A stretch of DNA of 64,000 nt from Umbelopsis ramanniana AG (taxonomy: Eukaryota; Mucoromycota; Umbelopsidomycetes; Umbelopsidales; Umbelopsidaceae), in assembly GCF_025399195.1 (NCBI RefSeq), contig NW_026252106.1, positions 1 to 64,000 on the forward strand, written 5' to 3'. Of this stretch, positions 14,410 to 26,413 are shown piece by piece (position 1 is the first letter of the stretch; each line of letters opens with the position of its first letter). The translations under genes and the position numbers were made by a program. The notes beneath the pieces are model-generated. The model worked only from the letters and a program-made list of their open reading frames with translations. It was not told where the DNA came from and searched no databases.

Positions 14410-17400
14410 TCAATCTTGCTTTTTGGCCTTCGCAGCTTCTTCCTTAGCGGCAATGTCAAGCAATTTACTTTCTAGCTTCTTTATACGCTCCTCTAGCTTT
14501 TCAATTGTTTCATGACCAACTTTCTCGCCACCTGAAGACGACTCCTGCAGTGATTTGAGCTTGCGATCCAGCCAAGGGTAGTCGTCTTTCGCGATGAGTG
14601 CACGGGAGGCGTCAATATCATCGTACGAATTCTTCACTTTCAAATTGACCAACTCTGCCACGGACTGTTTACGAACGTATCCATTATCGTCCCTCAACAA
14701 CTCCACTATACCAAGAGTATCGGATATTAGTATGATGTCACTTCATTGCAGTTACGGAAGATTTGCATTACCTAGCTTATCAATTGCCATTCGCTTGTAG
14801 CGATCCTCTTGCCATTGGGCAGACTCTCTAATCGCTTTGACTAAGGCTTGTCTTGCACGAGGGTTCTCGAGACCGATGTCAGCACGAGAGATAAGATATT
14901 TGAAACTTTCCTCGCTGCGGTGATATCCCAAGGCTGTAAGATTGCTAATGTCAGATCTTTCTGAAAGGATATACATATGAAGCATGACTAGAACCAATCA
15001 ATTACCTTTTAATGCACCACCTCGAATCAAGCCAAATTGTCCAACTTTTGACTCATCCTTAGCAACTTCCAGTAGATAGGGCAAGTCTTTTTCATTGTGC
15101 TGATATCCCAACACAGCTAAAGCAGAAGCATGCGCTCTTACAACACAGCGTTAATATAATACATTCAAGGATAAGCATTTCATATTACATATCAGGTGAC
15201 ATACCGGTACGGCAAATTATCACGCTTCAGCACTTTCAAAGCTGCTTCGCGAATGTTCTTGTCGGCTATGAAACAGTTATCGAAGACAGAGTACATGGCA
15301 TTGGGATCTTGTTCATTAGCGAATAATTCAGCAAGGATCTCCAAGGCAAATGGAGTTTTGAGCTTGGAAAGAGCATCGGAAACTGCATAAGAATGAATTA
15401 AAATTGAGGTTTGTGTGAAGGAATAAATAAACAAAAGACTTACCGTGAATGCGAACAGAGTAGAAAGACTCTTCCTTGATAAGTTTACGGACAGTCTTTA
15501 AAGAAGCGCGCGTACCAGTTTTGACAAGTTCGTAGTAAGCATGTATTCTGTTCATAATATCCTTTGCGCTTTTCGCAGTGTTCTCGAGAATATCTTCGTC
15601 CGCATTCAATTCTAGAGTGAACAGTACTTTTCCATTGGGATCGATGCGTAGAACATGGGGGCTAACATCTTTAGGAAGAGGTATAAAAGCAACGATCTTG
15701 TTCTCTCTGTCAAATTCGGCGACGGTGGAGTAAACATTGCCTTTTTCATCAGCGACTTCAATTTCCAACGGAAGGGCAAATAATGGAACGCCATTCTTCT
15801 TGTCTACCTGTGTCTGAGACAATGAAATTTTCACCAAGTTTGCTTGCTTATCAAAGCTATAATCAGCTTTAATCTTAGGATAGCCTTTAGAATAGATCCA
15901 TTCGTCAAAGAACCTCGTTAAATTCAAACCAGATGCTTCTTCGAGCGCAGCTTGGAAATCGCTGGTCTGTACAGTCTTTTGTGCAAATTTGTTGACATAC
16001 GCTTTCACACCATTCCAAAAAGCATCCTCTCCCAAAAGACATCTCAGCATATGAATACGCCAGGCACCTCCAGGGTAAGTATGCATATCGAAAATGTCCC
16101 AGGATGAGTCGTATTTGCGTGTGACTATTGGTCGCTATTAAACATGTCACTCTTTGTTAGCGACGAGCATACAGTATGATCGATCGTTCCGTAGGCCTTA
16201 CCATGTAGCGATCGCATTCGTCAAAATAGCTATATGCATTTTCGATCATTTCGTTACGGAATACATCTTCGGAATGGTGATCTTGCAGCCAACCTGTAGC
16301 GATAGATATTAGAAATTTCATCGCTTTGTATTACCAAATTTGTTAGATGAAAACCTACATGACTCAATGTATGTTGCCCAACTTTCCTGTTAATTGAAAA
16401 ACGAGATGATATCAGTATCTTCTTGCAATCTTCGTGTAAACCTTCCAATTCAATACCTTGAGCCAGGCATGTTCAAAATGGCGAATAACCAACAAATCGC
16501 CAAAATAGGTGTGCGCTAAAACAGTCAAGTTAGAATATACGAATAATCAGATGAAAGCGACCATTGTCACGACGCATACCCATTTCGTGAATGTTGACAC
16601 AATCAGTCAGTTGTTTTCTTTCAAGTGCGTTCGTTTCGTCAATAGCGAAGGTGTCAACCCATGTGACCTATATATTGATTTAGTCAGAATTAAAATTTGA
16701 AGAGGTAAGCCAAGTACAATTATCATTACCAGCGAGATGTTCTCCATAGCTCCAAGAATAGAGGGTAAAGCGATCTGATAATACTTTGGCCATGGAACTA
16801 TGAGAGTCCATAGAGAAGAAGGTGAGTCATACAATTCATTCAAGAGTGAACAGTAGAGAAATCGGGAATATGGATGCATACAAGGATACCCAACCTTCTT
16901 TTGGAGCCACTTGATCATGGATGGAGTCTCATTGAATCCTCTTCTGACATCGTCTTCCTTACGACTTTTGGCAGCAAAGTACTATGTATGCCCATAAATA
17001 AACAAATCAATGCTTCATGGCAGTTTGATAAAGAAAGTTTCGCCCCATACCTTTATGGGTTTGCCGTCCACTTCGCCATCATCAACCTCAATAAGATCGC
17101 CTACTGCGAAACATGTAAGGTAAGATGGGCTGCAATGATTTTGAGTTAGACATGTAGCTACAGTACAGACATCTGGAATACAACATCTTCTTACCAGCGA
17201 TGGTCCAGCTTCCAGTGAGTTGTCTTAAAACCGTCCTTCACATCTTCTCCAACGAAAGCTCCATTGGCCATAGAAGTGAATCTCTCGGGAGCAGTGATGT
17301 GCCACGACAGAGTGGTACGAACTGTGGGAAAATCGACGGTTGCAAGCCAGTATCGCGCTCTACGGAGAAGGGGAGGGTTTGTTATTGCTTACAGATCTTG

Positions 17401-17980
17401 CGCACAATAAAGTATTTCTTCACTTACTTTTCAGTCTCATGGTCTGTAATAGCCCATTCATCGGTAGTTCCAGGCATCCAGTCCCTGCGATCAAAGAGTA
17501 ACCCAGATACAGGGTGATCCACGCCGTATTCGAGGGTTACAGTCCGCTCGCTCTGAGCCTCGAAGGGAGAGTCCCAATAAAGCTTAATTTCCTTCCCATC
17601 ATAAGAGTGCGAAACACCTTTGCCTTCAACTCGAAGGGCCTCAAAGGCAACACCGTTCAATACTATTTGGGAACGCTCCTTCAATGGGGCAATGCTCGAG
17701 CTATTGTTACTGCGGAAGGTATGGGTAACTTTAACTTGAGCAGATTTGGACGATAAGTCCTTGAAATAGACGGATATGTCTATAGGTTTTCATGGAAAGC
17801 TTAGCGTCATGCGAGAACGCGTCAGCGTTTCAAATGTGAGTTACCGATTCACGATAACTTACCTAAGTGGACAGGCTCGATCACCAAATGAGGAGCATAA
17901 TGATTTACAGCACTAGAGGAGACAAATCCAGTAGGACCGGACGACGATTGGCCGTTACGATTGCAGCAGAGATGAGGCAT
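14410..17980 (-). CDS. M1-family zinc aminopeptidase
   Basis: This gluzincin removes N-terminal residues from peptides. The start chosen is MPHLCCNRNG, in frame into NHYAPHLVIEPVHL. The exopeptidase motif GAMEN is present near 16755. The zinc site HEMAH, then 18 residues, then Glu in KESWATY, is complete, although an intron separates Met from Ala of HEMAH. The C-terminal half (15.4-14.4 kb) is a helical repeat region, LALEILAELFANEQDP-like in style, ending in a Lys/Glu coiled coil (LEERIKKLESKL) that usual family members lack. There is no signal peptide, so it is probably cytosolic. Sequence around the zinc site differs from yeast Aap1/Ape2, which have HELAH. About ten introns. It diverges from the GH81 gene across 787 bp. 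Confidence 0.9.
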
Positions 17981-18767
17981 GTAGAGTTAGTTTGCAGACT
18001 GTCGAGGTACTAACGAAGGGTTTTTGAACGTACTGCTTTCGCAGAAAATTTCCATAAATGGTCATGTTAGTTTGCCTGAAGCAACTTGTCCGACAGCTGA
18101 GCAGCAAAAATTGGCGGACAAACGCAGCAAATACATGCACCTAAAGTTTTTCACACGGAGGAAGCTATGCAACGAAGGAAACAGAATTTCCCTTAGACTA
18201 GCATATCAATTTGGGCAAATTCATTAACACGTTGCTGACAATTTCAAAAGCTCACTGGTTGACTAGTGTTCCCAGGGCATATCGCGCAATTTTGTTTTCT
18301 CGGCAATCATATTCGAGCGCCGTCGTACCGTATTCTTCAGGAAATGCACCGATTATGCAAAAGGGTTTCATAAACTCAGTAATGGTTGCAGATCATAAAA
18401 CTGCACACCCTCAGTTGCGTGAAGGCAGCGCTCAAGACAGCTTCATCTTCGTCCAGCACAATTAACGTCATCAAATCCAGGGGTCTCAAAAGTCTGTCAC
18501 ACTGAAGATAAATATCATGACATGCAATCCAATTTGAAGTAATATCCAACAATTCGATTGACGACTACAATGGTTATAGTGGGTTGTCGTTCAAAGCAAT
18601 GCGTTACAACATAGAGCTTAATACTTCTGATTGTAACCAACAGCTAATAACGTTTATTAACTTGGTTATGTCATGAAGTCAATCAACTATGAATTGACAG
18701 GTCCTTTATAATCCTACGGCTTCAACAATTTTTCCTTTGCATTTAGCAAAACGTTCTGCTTGAATAC
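17981..18767. other. divergent intergenic region between the aminopeptidase and GH81 genes
   Basis: No gene is supported. Plus-strand open frames at 18024-18227 and 18211-18465 have no known domain, overlap the promoter side of the aminopeptidase and show no splice partners. The last 120 bp before 18768 is the likely GH81 promoter and 5' leader. Confidence 0.5.
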
Positions 18768-21581
18768 ATGAAGTCACATTATTTGCTGCTATCAGCTGCA
18801 ATTTTTGTGGAATTTTCGCTCTCAAATGCTTCCTCACCATCAATCGACATGAATGCAAACCATAAACGCTTTACAGTTGATAGATTTTGGAAAAGACTTG
18901 CTGATAGGAGTCAGGCTCCAAAAGGCGATGATACAAAGCATATGACCAACATCTTGAACAAGATATCCAGTGAATCAGCTCCTGATTCTTTTAAAAAGAT
19001 TGAACACCCATACACCAGCCCTTATGCAAATGAATCTTTCGATGGCATAATACCGACCAACTCGTGGATAAGTAATCTATTCTATCCCAGCGTAAATAAT
19101 ATTGCACCGACTACATCAGATCCATACATTTTGCGTATGCTAGATGATTATGGAGGAAATCCGGGGCTAAGCATACGGCAGCCTTCCAAGAAAATTTATG
19201 GGCAGTACGAAGCCCAAAACAATGTTCCAAAAACTGACGAAGGATTTTTCATCAATCCACAAAACGTCGACCTAAGATTTACAGCCTCTGAGTGGGATAA
19301 TAGTTCCTCCGTAGAACCAAGTCTAATCAGCTGGGATTTATTTTCCGCAACCCTGAGGCTGCAAACTTCAGGGAATGATCAGCAATACATTGACTTCCCC
19401 ATCGTGAGAGGAATGGCGTACGTCACTGCTAATTATGTCGATTTGACACCACAATTCTTCAGCCAAAATGCTATTATTGAAATAACAGCCGACAAAAAAG
19501 CCAACAACACATATCAAGGGCGCAAATTCAAGCTCAAATTTAATGATAATCCAACATCGTACTTTCTCATTTACGCTCTAGGAGATGAAGACCTTGTGCT
19601 AAAAAAAACTGACGATCGCAATTTGGTGGCCCACAAGACATACAACGGAATAATCAGAATAGCAAAAGTTCTAGACGACGAAGCATTTGAAGATCTTTTA
19701 GATGACAGAGTGGAGGTCTGGCCAATTGGAGCAAAACTAAGCGCCGAGTCGAACGGGTAAATTATCATCATATTGTGCTAAAATGAAAATGAGAATGTAA
19801 TGATTGACAGTTGTATGCCTCTGATAGACAGCACTCTTCGTATTCCATAGAATGGAAACTAGAAAACGATGATGGAAAAGGGGTTCTTCAGTATGCATAT
19901 CCTCATCATATAGACACTATGGAGCGTAAAGGTGTCAAGATCACCAAATTTCAGCTTGCTTCATCTGCCAAAGGGCTCATGACAGGTGTCATTGGCAACA
20001 AGTGGTCTTTGACTGAATCAGAGCTTAGTGAGGTAACTTGGCTACCAGAAAATGCAGAACCGGAAAAGAGTACAATCGATGATATTATAGACATCGTAAA
20101 AAAAGAGATCGGCGTTGACTATGACAGTGAAACTCTTTTGGCAGACAATTATTTCTCGGGCAAAGCATTGCAAAAATTTGCACTCATTTCTCTGATGCTC
20201 AATTCTCCCGAAACCAAATTAAACAAGCCTGAGTTGGCCAAGAAATCTCTTCAGAAACTCCAGTCAGCATTTCTTCCTTACCTAAATAACAAGCAGCGAG
20301 ATCCATTTTTATACGACACGTTGTACCGCGGTATCGTGGCTCGGAGTGGACTGCCGGTAAAAGAAGGTGGTACTGGTGATCCAAATGCCGCCTTCGGCCA
20401 CTCCTATTATAACGATCATCATTACCATCAAGGATACTTCGTGGTAGCAGGTACGCAAAAAACGATCGATGACTAGAATAGAGTCCGATTAACATTGTAT
20501 AGTCAAGCTTATTAAGTTATCAACGTTCCTTAGCTGCCATTATTCGCCACCTTGATCCTGGCTGGAATTCAAAAGAACTTACAAGATGGACAGAAACTCT
20601 CATTAGGGACGCTAATAATCCGTCAACCGACGATAAAAAATACCCTCTTTTCAGAACGTGGGATTGGTTTGCGGGGCACAGTTGGGCAGGAGGTATAAAG
20701 ATTAACGGCGCACTGGACGGTAGAGATCAGGAATCGGTTCCAGAGGTAAAGCTTTTAAGGACCATCTAATGTTTAATGTTAAAGTGGAAACCAATTTCTA
20801 ATTGTTCCCTTTTTGCGTTTATGTAGTCTATCAACTTTCTCTGGGGAGTCAAACTATGGGGTCTAGCCAACAAAAACGAAAACTTAGTAAATTTAGCCAA
20901 TTTGCAACTGGCCCTGTCAAAGCGCACAGCATACGACTACTTTTGGCTCAAAGATGATAACAAGATTATGCCCAGCGGTATTGTCAAGAACAAGGTCGTA
21001 GGCATATATTTCGAACAAAAAGCTGATTATGTAAGTAACATAAAATTTTGAAGACTATCGTTGACTCTCTATGATCCTAATGGTGATCACAGACAACCTA
21101 TTTCGGACGTTACCTGGAGTACATCCACGGCATTCAGCAACTTCCTATGACTCCAGAGCTGGGAGAATACATCAAAGATCCCGAATTTGTAAGTATCAAA
21201 CTTTTGAAATTGGAAAAAGATTCACTGTATAACAATGATCATTATATATAGGTAAAGCAAGAATGGGACCAAAAGCTTGATCGAGTGCTGGATAAGGTAC
21301 AAGGAGGCTGGAAGGGAGTTCTATTAGCAAATTATGCTATAATCAATCCCACAGCAGCTTATCCTCAACTACGGACAGCTACTATGGATGGAGGCCAGTC
21401 CAGGGCTTTCTCTATGTACTTTGCTGCTACTAGGACAAACTTCAAAAAAATAGGTATGTCAAATTTCAAATGATGATTGCATGATGCAACTGTATTAATC
21501 GTCAAACCTTTCCAAACATTGATAGGCACGAGTAGATACGCGGGCAATACTAGTCCCAAGGCATCTAAAGAAGACAACTAA
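18768..21581 (+). CDS. secreted GH81 endo-1,3-beta-glucanase
   Basis: This GH81 enzyme cleaves internal beta-1,3-glucan bonds and is usually used for wall remodelling, sporangium or cell separation, or attack on other fungi. The protein starts with a signal peptide ([16 protein letters not shown], Ala/Ser-rich cleavage region). GH81 landmarks appear in order: [28 protein letters not shown], then [17 protein letters not shown] with the catalytic Asp region, [31 protein letters not shown] with the conserved Glu, and WLKDDN near the end. Seven or so exons; the first is 330 codons long. No carbohydrate-binding module or membrane anchor is seen after the catalytic domain. Confidence 0.93.
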
Positions 21582-21871
21582 ATGCAAGGTACATAAATAT
21601 TGAAGACTATACCACAACGACTCGGAAAACTTGAGAAGGCAACTTAATAAATCCAAAATGGTTGAGAATATGTACAAAAGGGATTAAGTCATGACTACAT
21701 TTGTTTGTGGCATTTCGATGACATTGAGCAGCAATGACGCTACTGCATACATATTATCGCGATAGCTCTTTAATAAAAGTATAGAGAATTGAAAAAAGTT
21801 AATAGTATTACAATAATGAGGAAAGTCGTAATGTTTACGCAAGCGTTCATGGAGCTATCCAATTCTACACT

Positions 21872-22387
21872 TTATACGAATTTTTGGTCATGCATATTGA
21901 TTTTATAAGCTCTCTGTCTGCATTCGCGCCATGATCGATGTTCACTAACATCGATAGCTACTGCTTTCCAAGCCTGCTTGAACAGCTTGGCATGCTTCTT
22001 CATTGCTATACACAGCAACTGATCTTCTTTATCATGCCATTCTCTTTGGTGTATTTCACTTGTCTGTAACGTTTTAAAACGTCCCCAACAACAGCCTCTT
22101 GATCGATGAGGTAAATACCTGGCAGATATCAAGGCCCATGATAGGCCTTGTTCGTAGCCTTGCCGCAACAGATGATCTTCCTCAGGTCGCCAAGGAACTC
22201 TAGTTTGAATATATTGTCTGTTTCTCACTCTGGTCGGCGGAGATAGGCTTTCTGACGAACTGATATCACTTGCGGGATCGGCGTGCCTTTGAGAACCTGT
22301 CGGGGTATCTGGATTGGCATACAAGCTACTTCGCTTGTCGGTGTCGGTGCGCTGCGGCTTTGTACACAGTAAGTCTTTAATATCCAT
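21872..22387 (-). CDS. small two-repeat Myb/SANT protein
   Basis: This is a single-exon protein of 171 residues. Residues 1-60 are polar and look disordered. Two Myb-type repeats follow: about 64-105 (VPWRPEEDHLLRQGYEQG, with Trp spacing) and about 115-160 (REWHDKEDQLLCIAMKKH, then SWRECRQRAYKI). The Trp/aromatic core positions and the basic third helices are kept, which argues for DNA binding, although target genes cannot be inferred. Mucoromycota carry many such small Myb proteins. A T15-C-A10 tract lies just before the start codon. The frame is open and has no intron. Confidence 0.75.
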   Translation of the reverse strand: MDIKDLLCTKPQRTDTDKRSSLYANPDTPTGSQRHADPASDISSSESLSPPTRVRNRQYIQTRVPWRPEEDHLLRQGYEQGLSWALISARYLPHRSRGCCWGRFKTLQTSEIHQREWHDKEDQLLCIAMKKHAKLFKQAWKAVAIDVSEHRSWRECRQRAYKINMHDQKFV

Positions 22388-24215
22388 TCAATGAATTTTT
22401 TTTTTTTTTTCAAAAAAAAAAGAAAGAATTCAGAATGTGGAAACGTGGGAGATGGGTACTCTAGTTGTAAGAAAAGAAACAAAGCAAGCAGCTAGATGAA
22501 TGAGGGAAACGAGATAAAAAAGAAAACAAAAAAGAAAAAGAGAAGAGAATATTGTCAGGAACCTGTTGTCAAACCCTTGTTGTTCTCGAGATACAAATAT
22601 ATTTACTTGACTGGCGTGCTTTCACTACCAAACGGATCGATCATGATGTCCATCCCACCGTAACCTTACAAGCCCTTTCATCTCATCTGTGGCTGTCACC
22701 AAATGCACAGCATTCATGTATGGGATTTACGGCTTTTGTTTGTCAATTACGAACGATCGCCAATTTACCGCGTGGACACTCGTGAACTGTGCAACCAACA
22801 CACATTTTTATTTTGTATCTCCTGATCCATCTACTTTTGCACCACCTTCTTGTCAAGAACTTACGCCGATAGAATAAGTCGGTGACTACACTTTGAGCGC
22901 GGGGGTTATGCTAGGAGACATAGGGATACCACTAAACCATTTCGTGTATTCACAATCCCTGCAGTCAATCACAAAATATCCCAAATTAGGGCGTTGTAAT
23001 GTATCATAGCGAGGATTGCTTTGCCTGTGTAAAATATCAAATGAAGGTATGGGAATTCAAAGATAGATCTTCATGGCATTGATAAGAGTTCGATATAGAA
23101 ACATCGTCCATTGATTAGACTTTTCAATCTCCATAGATGGTAATTTGCATAGGGATGACAGTATTCCGAAATCTCATTCGAAAGAAGGATAGACAGGCGT
23201 ACACGTAAGGAGTAGACCATAGATGGAATCTACACCACATGCTACGAAAAAGAATGGTTAACAAGAAATACCGTTTTACACTGTGAAGGAGATTTCTCCA
23301 GAATGTTGAATTCCCATGCTGGGATGTTGATCGACAGATCAAATAAACCTCAGCTTGAAGCCTCCTCCTTCAACCCCTCTAGTGCTGTTTTCTTATTTCT
23401 ACATGCCAGTATTGGAACACTAGCAAATGTGATAAAAATTTTTGGTTTACCACCCCTCGCATACACCCTCATCGTACTAACCAGTCGAGTTAATGACGGC
23501 CTACTCATTGTATTGATATCAAACATTACCAATGATGTGGGCTCTTAAGATTATTTACGGTACTCAATCAATCCCTGATAAACAGCGCGACAACAAGAGA
23601 ACGCTTGAGTCTATTTTATTTTGGTAACACCTTGTGTATTCCCTTCATTACTGTTTGAAGAAGTTGGTAACTATTTTCTCATTTTTCAAGCTGCTTGGAA
23701 AGAAATCTGCTCAGAATAATCGTCAGATGATACGCTAAGTAAGCGTGGTTAGCCTATTCTGGCCAGATTGCCAACCTCTGAATGTATGAGGTGGCAATCC
23801 TCAATGCTAACATCAACACTCCTTAGTGATGCGGTAGCACATGGATACACTGGCTTCTGAAGGCGATCGAGTCATTCTTGAACATTATCCACCACAGTAA
23901 AGCTCCAAATTTCCACATTTCAGTGTTCCCTACAGAATGCCTGCTTGACATTTTTCAGATTTTTGACAAGATTGTTTGCTCTTTCAGGGGTTGCTTAACT
24001 TTGTTGCATTAAAATGGGTTAACACTCATAACTGTAAACTATACGGAAGCTACAGTAGTAAGTATCCGGTGACTTTCAGCTACTTCGTTAAAAAATCTTG
24101 CATCATAAGCTATGACCGTTGCCGCAACAGCTAATGTCGGCTTTATTAAAAACTACTGCTCAAATATGTTACAAAAGTCGAAGTATAATACTAGGGTGTT
24201 CGGGGCTCTCCTGGT
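22388..24215. other. gene-free stretch of about 1.8 kb
   Basis: This is the longest internal gap in the window. Open frames such as 22552-22785, 23124-23342 and 23303-23548 lack domains, plausible splice partners or codon bias. I see no terminal inverted repeats, transposase motifs or tandem repeats. The first 150 bp is purine-rich with A and T runs. A non-coding RNA cannot be excluded from sequence alone. Confidence 0.5.
22396..22421. repeat. T15-C-A10 inverted homopolymer tract
   Basis: Fifteen T, one C and ten A lie 8 bp before the start codon of the Myb gene at 22387. The tract is self-complementary and would act as a nucleosome-excluding promoter element or form a hairpin in the leader. 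Confidence 0.7.
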
Positions 24216-25824
24216 TTATTCGTTTTTATTTGATCGATGAGCGCCAACATATACTGGTCTTCCGGACGGTGTAAACTACATGAAATTGAGAAGTGAATGT
24301 TAGAAACCTTGGCCCAAGAGCTGTATGTCCGGCATTCTTAGCTTACTTGATAGTTATCGTCAAATATCAATCCACTGGGTATAATTTCACTCCTGTAAAA
24401 ATCTAGAAGGAAAGCATGTCAACGACAAATTTGCGTCTTCCCTCTCATACGGATGGTGAACATGACATACTGCTACACTGATAGCCGACGCTAATTTACA
24501 AGAAAGAGATAATTATTAACTTCCGTCGTACAACTTGTAATCGTATCATGCAGCATCTGGTTTCTGTATTTACCGGTGTGAAATATAACTTGCAAATATG
24601 CCCCACTATGATATGAAAATGGTGGGTCAATACAAATGGCCATATTTTGTGTATCGCATTACCATGTCATGATATTGAATGCTAACCTTATCTCCGCATC
24701 CATGCTCCTTCGCAAGCTAATTCAAAGTTAGTAGGAGATGATTGAAATCAATTTGACTTGACAGCTTACTTCAAGAAATATAGATTTTTCATCCTCAGTC
24801 CAGTCACCAGTCCATTGTTCCTAATGTCATCATAATCAGTTCCTGGACATGCTTGTTTCCACGCACAAACATAACTTACGATTCCTGGTTCATTATGTCG
24901 GTAGAAATACATGTTTGGATTCTTTTTCCACATCATCTGCGCTATCGCCTGTAACCAGCGTTAAAGGTATGTCCAAAAAAAAAAGTGCGTCGTGAAACGA
25001 ACCTTTGCACTTGTTCTTTGCGACCTGCCAGTGGATTTCTTGCCAGTGCCCAGTGGGTCCTTGTAAGAAAATTTGCCACCTCCGTTCTTTTCCCAGCAGT
25101 CGGCAGCATTGCCTTCGAATCCATGCTTTTTCATAAGCTCCTCGCTCAACCAACCTGGGTACAAAATGTTACAGAATGCACGAATAACAGATATTAGATA
25201 TTACCACTGTAATTACCGCGAAAGTGGCCGTCTGTGCGTATTGCATTTTTCTTGACATCTTCATTGAAGTATTCATCCGCCGTCAGTAGTTTACCGTCCC
25301 AAAGGTCATCATCAACCTAGAGATTGGCGCAAAGTTGAGATATATTAACGCAGTGGTCTACGTTATGTCTGTACTCCTACCGATTCCTCTTGTTGCGTGA
25401 TCTCTATATGATTTTCCTTATCAACTTCTACTTGCATGTCCGGTGCCGGCAACCCACGGAGTCGAGTTGATTTTCTTGCTGGTGGCAGTTCAACTTTCAG
25501 CTTTTTCGGCTTGCCTTATGATTAACATTTGTAGTCAGCATAAATTTTTATGTCTTGTGCACAGGGTCTATTTCCATGTCTTACCTACGGCTCGCTGTGA
25601 GTTTTCAACGATTCTAATTGTATATGCATTTAGTAAAGGTACATCACTGATACACATATTGGTAATTCAATAGTTACTGACCTGCGTTTGGGGAGTGCGG
25701 TGGTAGTGGATGGAATGTCAAAAGTATCATCTTTTGCGCGTAATATGTCAAGCTGCTGTAAAAGCTGTCTATTGCGTTCGATGTTTTTTAAACGCTGTTC
25801 CTCTGTGAAATTATTCAATATCAT
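24216..25824 (-). CDS. SANT/Myb-domain protein with CMR1-like N-terminal motif
   Basis: A predicted nuclear protein built from about eight exons. The first exon gives EEQRLKNIERNRQLLQQLDI and the third gives ARKSTRLRGLPAPD; this paired motif also opens CMR1/WDR76 and several other chromatin proteins. The middle reads YPGWLSEELMKKHGFEGN, then ADCWEKNGGGKFSYKDP and a basic loop (KKSTGRSQRTSAK). Next comes a SANT-like repeat with WTGDWTEDEKSIFLE, KWGIFASYI and VGYQCSSFYR, matching Myb helix spacing. It ends FTPSGRPVYVGAHRSNKNE. There are no WD repeats, so this is not CMR1 itself. I do not recognise a named orthologue. DNA or chromatin binding is inferred from domains. Exon borders in the middle are approximate. 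Confidence 0.75.
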
Positions 25825-26413
25825 GCATTCAGAAGATTGCTATCCAGTGCCATCATGTTACTCTCAAATTACCATATTCATTCATTTTGTTCAGTAACAA
25901 GTTGAAGAAGAGGCGCGTCCACAAGCCACAATTTTTCACATTAGGCACAAAATTTGAAAATCAATGAGTGCTTTGTGCTGAACTCTAGTGTAAAATTGTG
26001 ATCCGGCTCTTCAAACAGCAAACTATAAGATAATGATAAGACAAATCCTGAATTGCTTGCTTGGATAAGGACGGGCTGTATACTTCATGTAACATTAGCT
26101 CGGTATCGCTAAAGAAGTGGAGTACAAGCCTGTCTAGCGCTTGACAAACGCGTCTTTCCTTTAAAATGATATTTATCCATAAATATATATATCTCATTTT
26201 TTTGCACTAGGTACGGGTGGGAGATGAGCCCTTCCTAATGATGGAGGCTATTCTACAGGTCACTATATACTAAGTGATCTATTCTATTTCATTTACTTAT
26301 TGAGCTTTCATCAGGTCAGTGAAAATGCAGTCACAAAATTTTGTGTTGTTCCTTTGAATGGCTTTCCACAGCACTGGATATTTCAAAATTTACCTTTTGA
26401 TTGTTTTGCATCA
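25825..26413. other. divergent intergenic region (SANT gene / uL6m)
   Basis: No gene is supported here. The region holds the two divergent promoters. An ACGCGT hexamer lies near 26148. A minus frame at 25985-26197 has no recognisable domain. Confidence 0.45.

Noticed and set aside
18024-18465. Two overlapping plus-strand frames before GH81
   Set aside because: They lie in the divergent promoter region, overlap in different phases and have no domain or splice sites supporting a gene.
24893-25255. Several short frames on both strands around 25 kb
   Set aside because: They are shadows or out-of-phase readings of SANT-gene exons; the frame with KKHGFEGNAADCW is the real one.
26300-26413. N-terminal extension of uL6m from ATG 26300
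   Set aside because: The extra 38 residues lack mitochondrial targeting features and precede a good targeting peptide at 26414.
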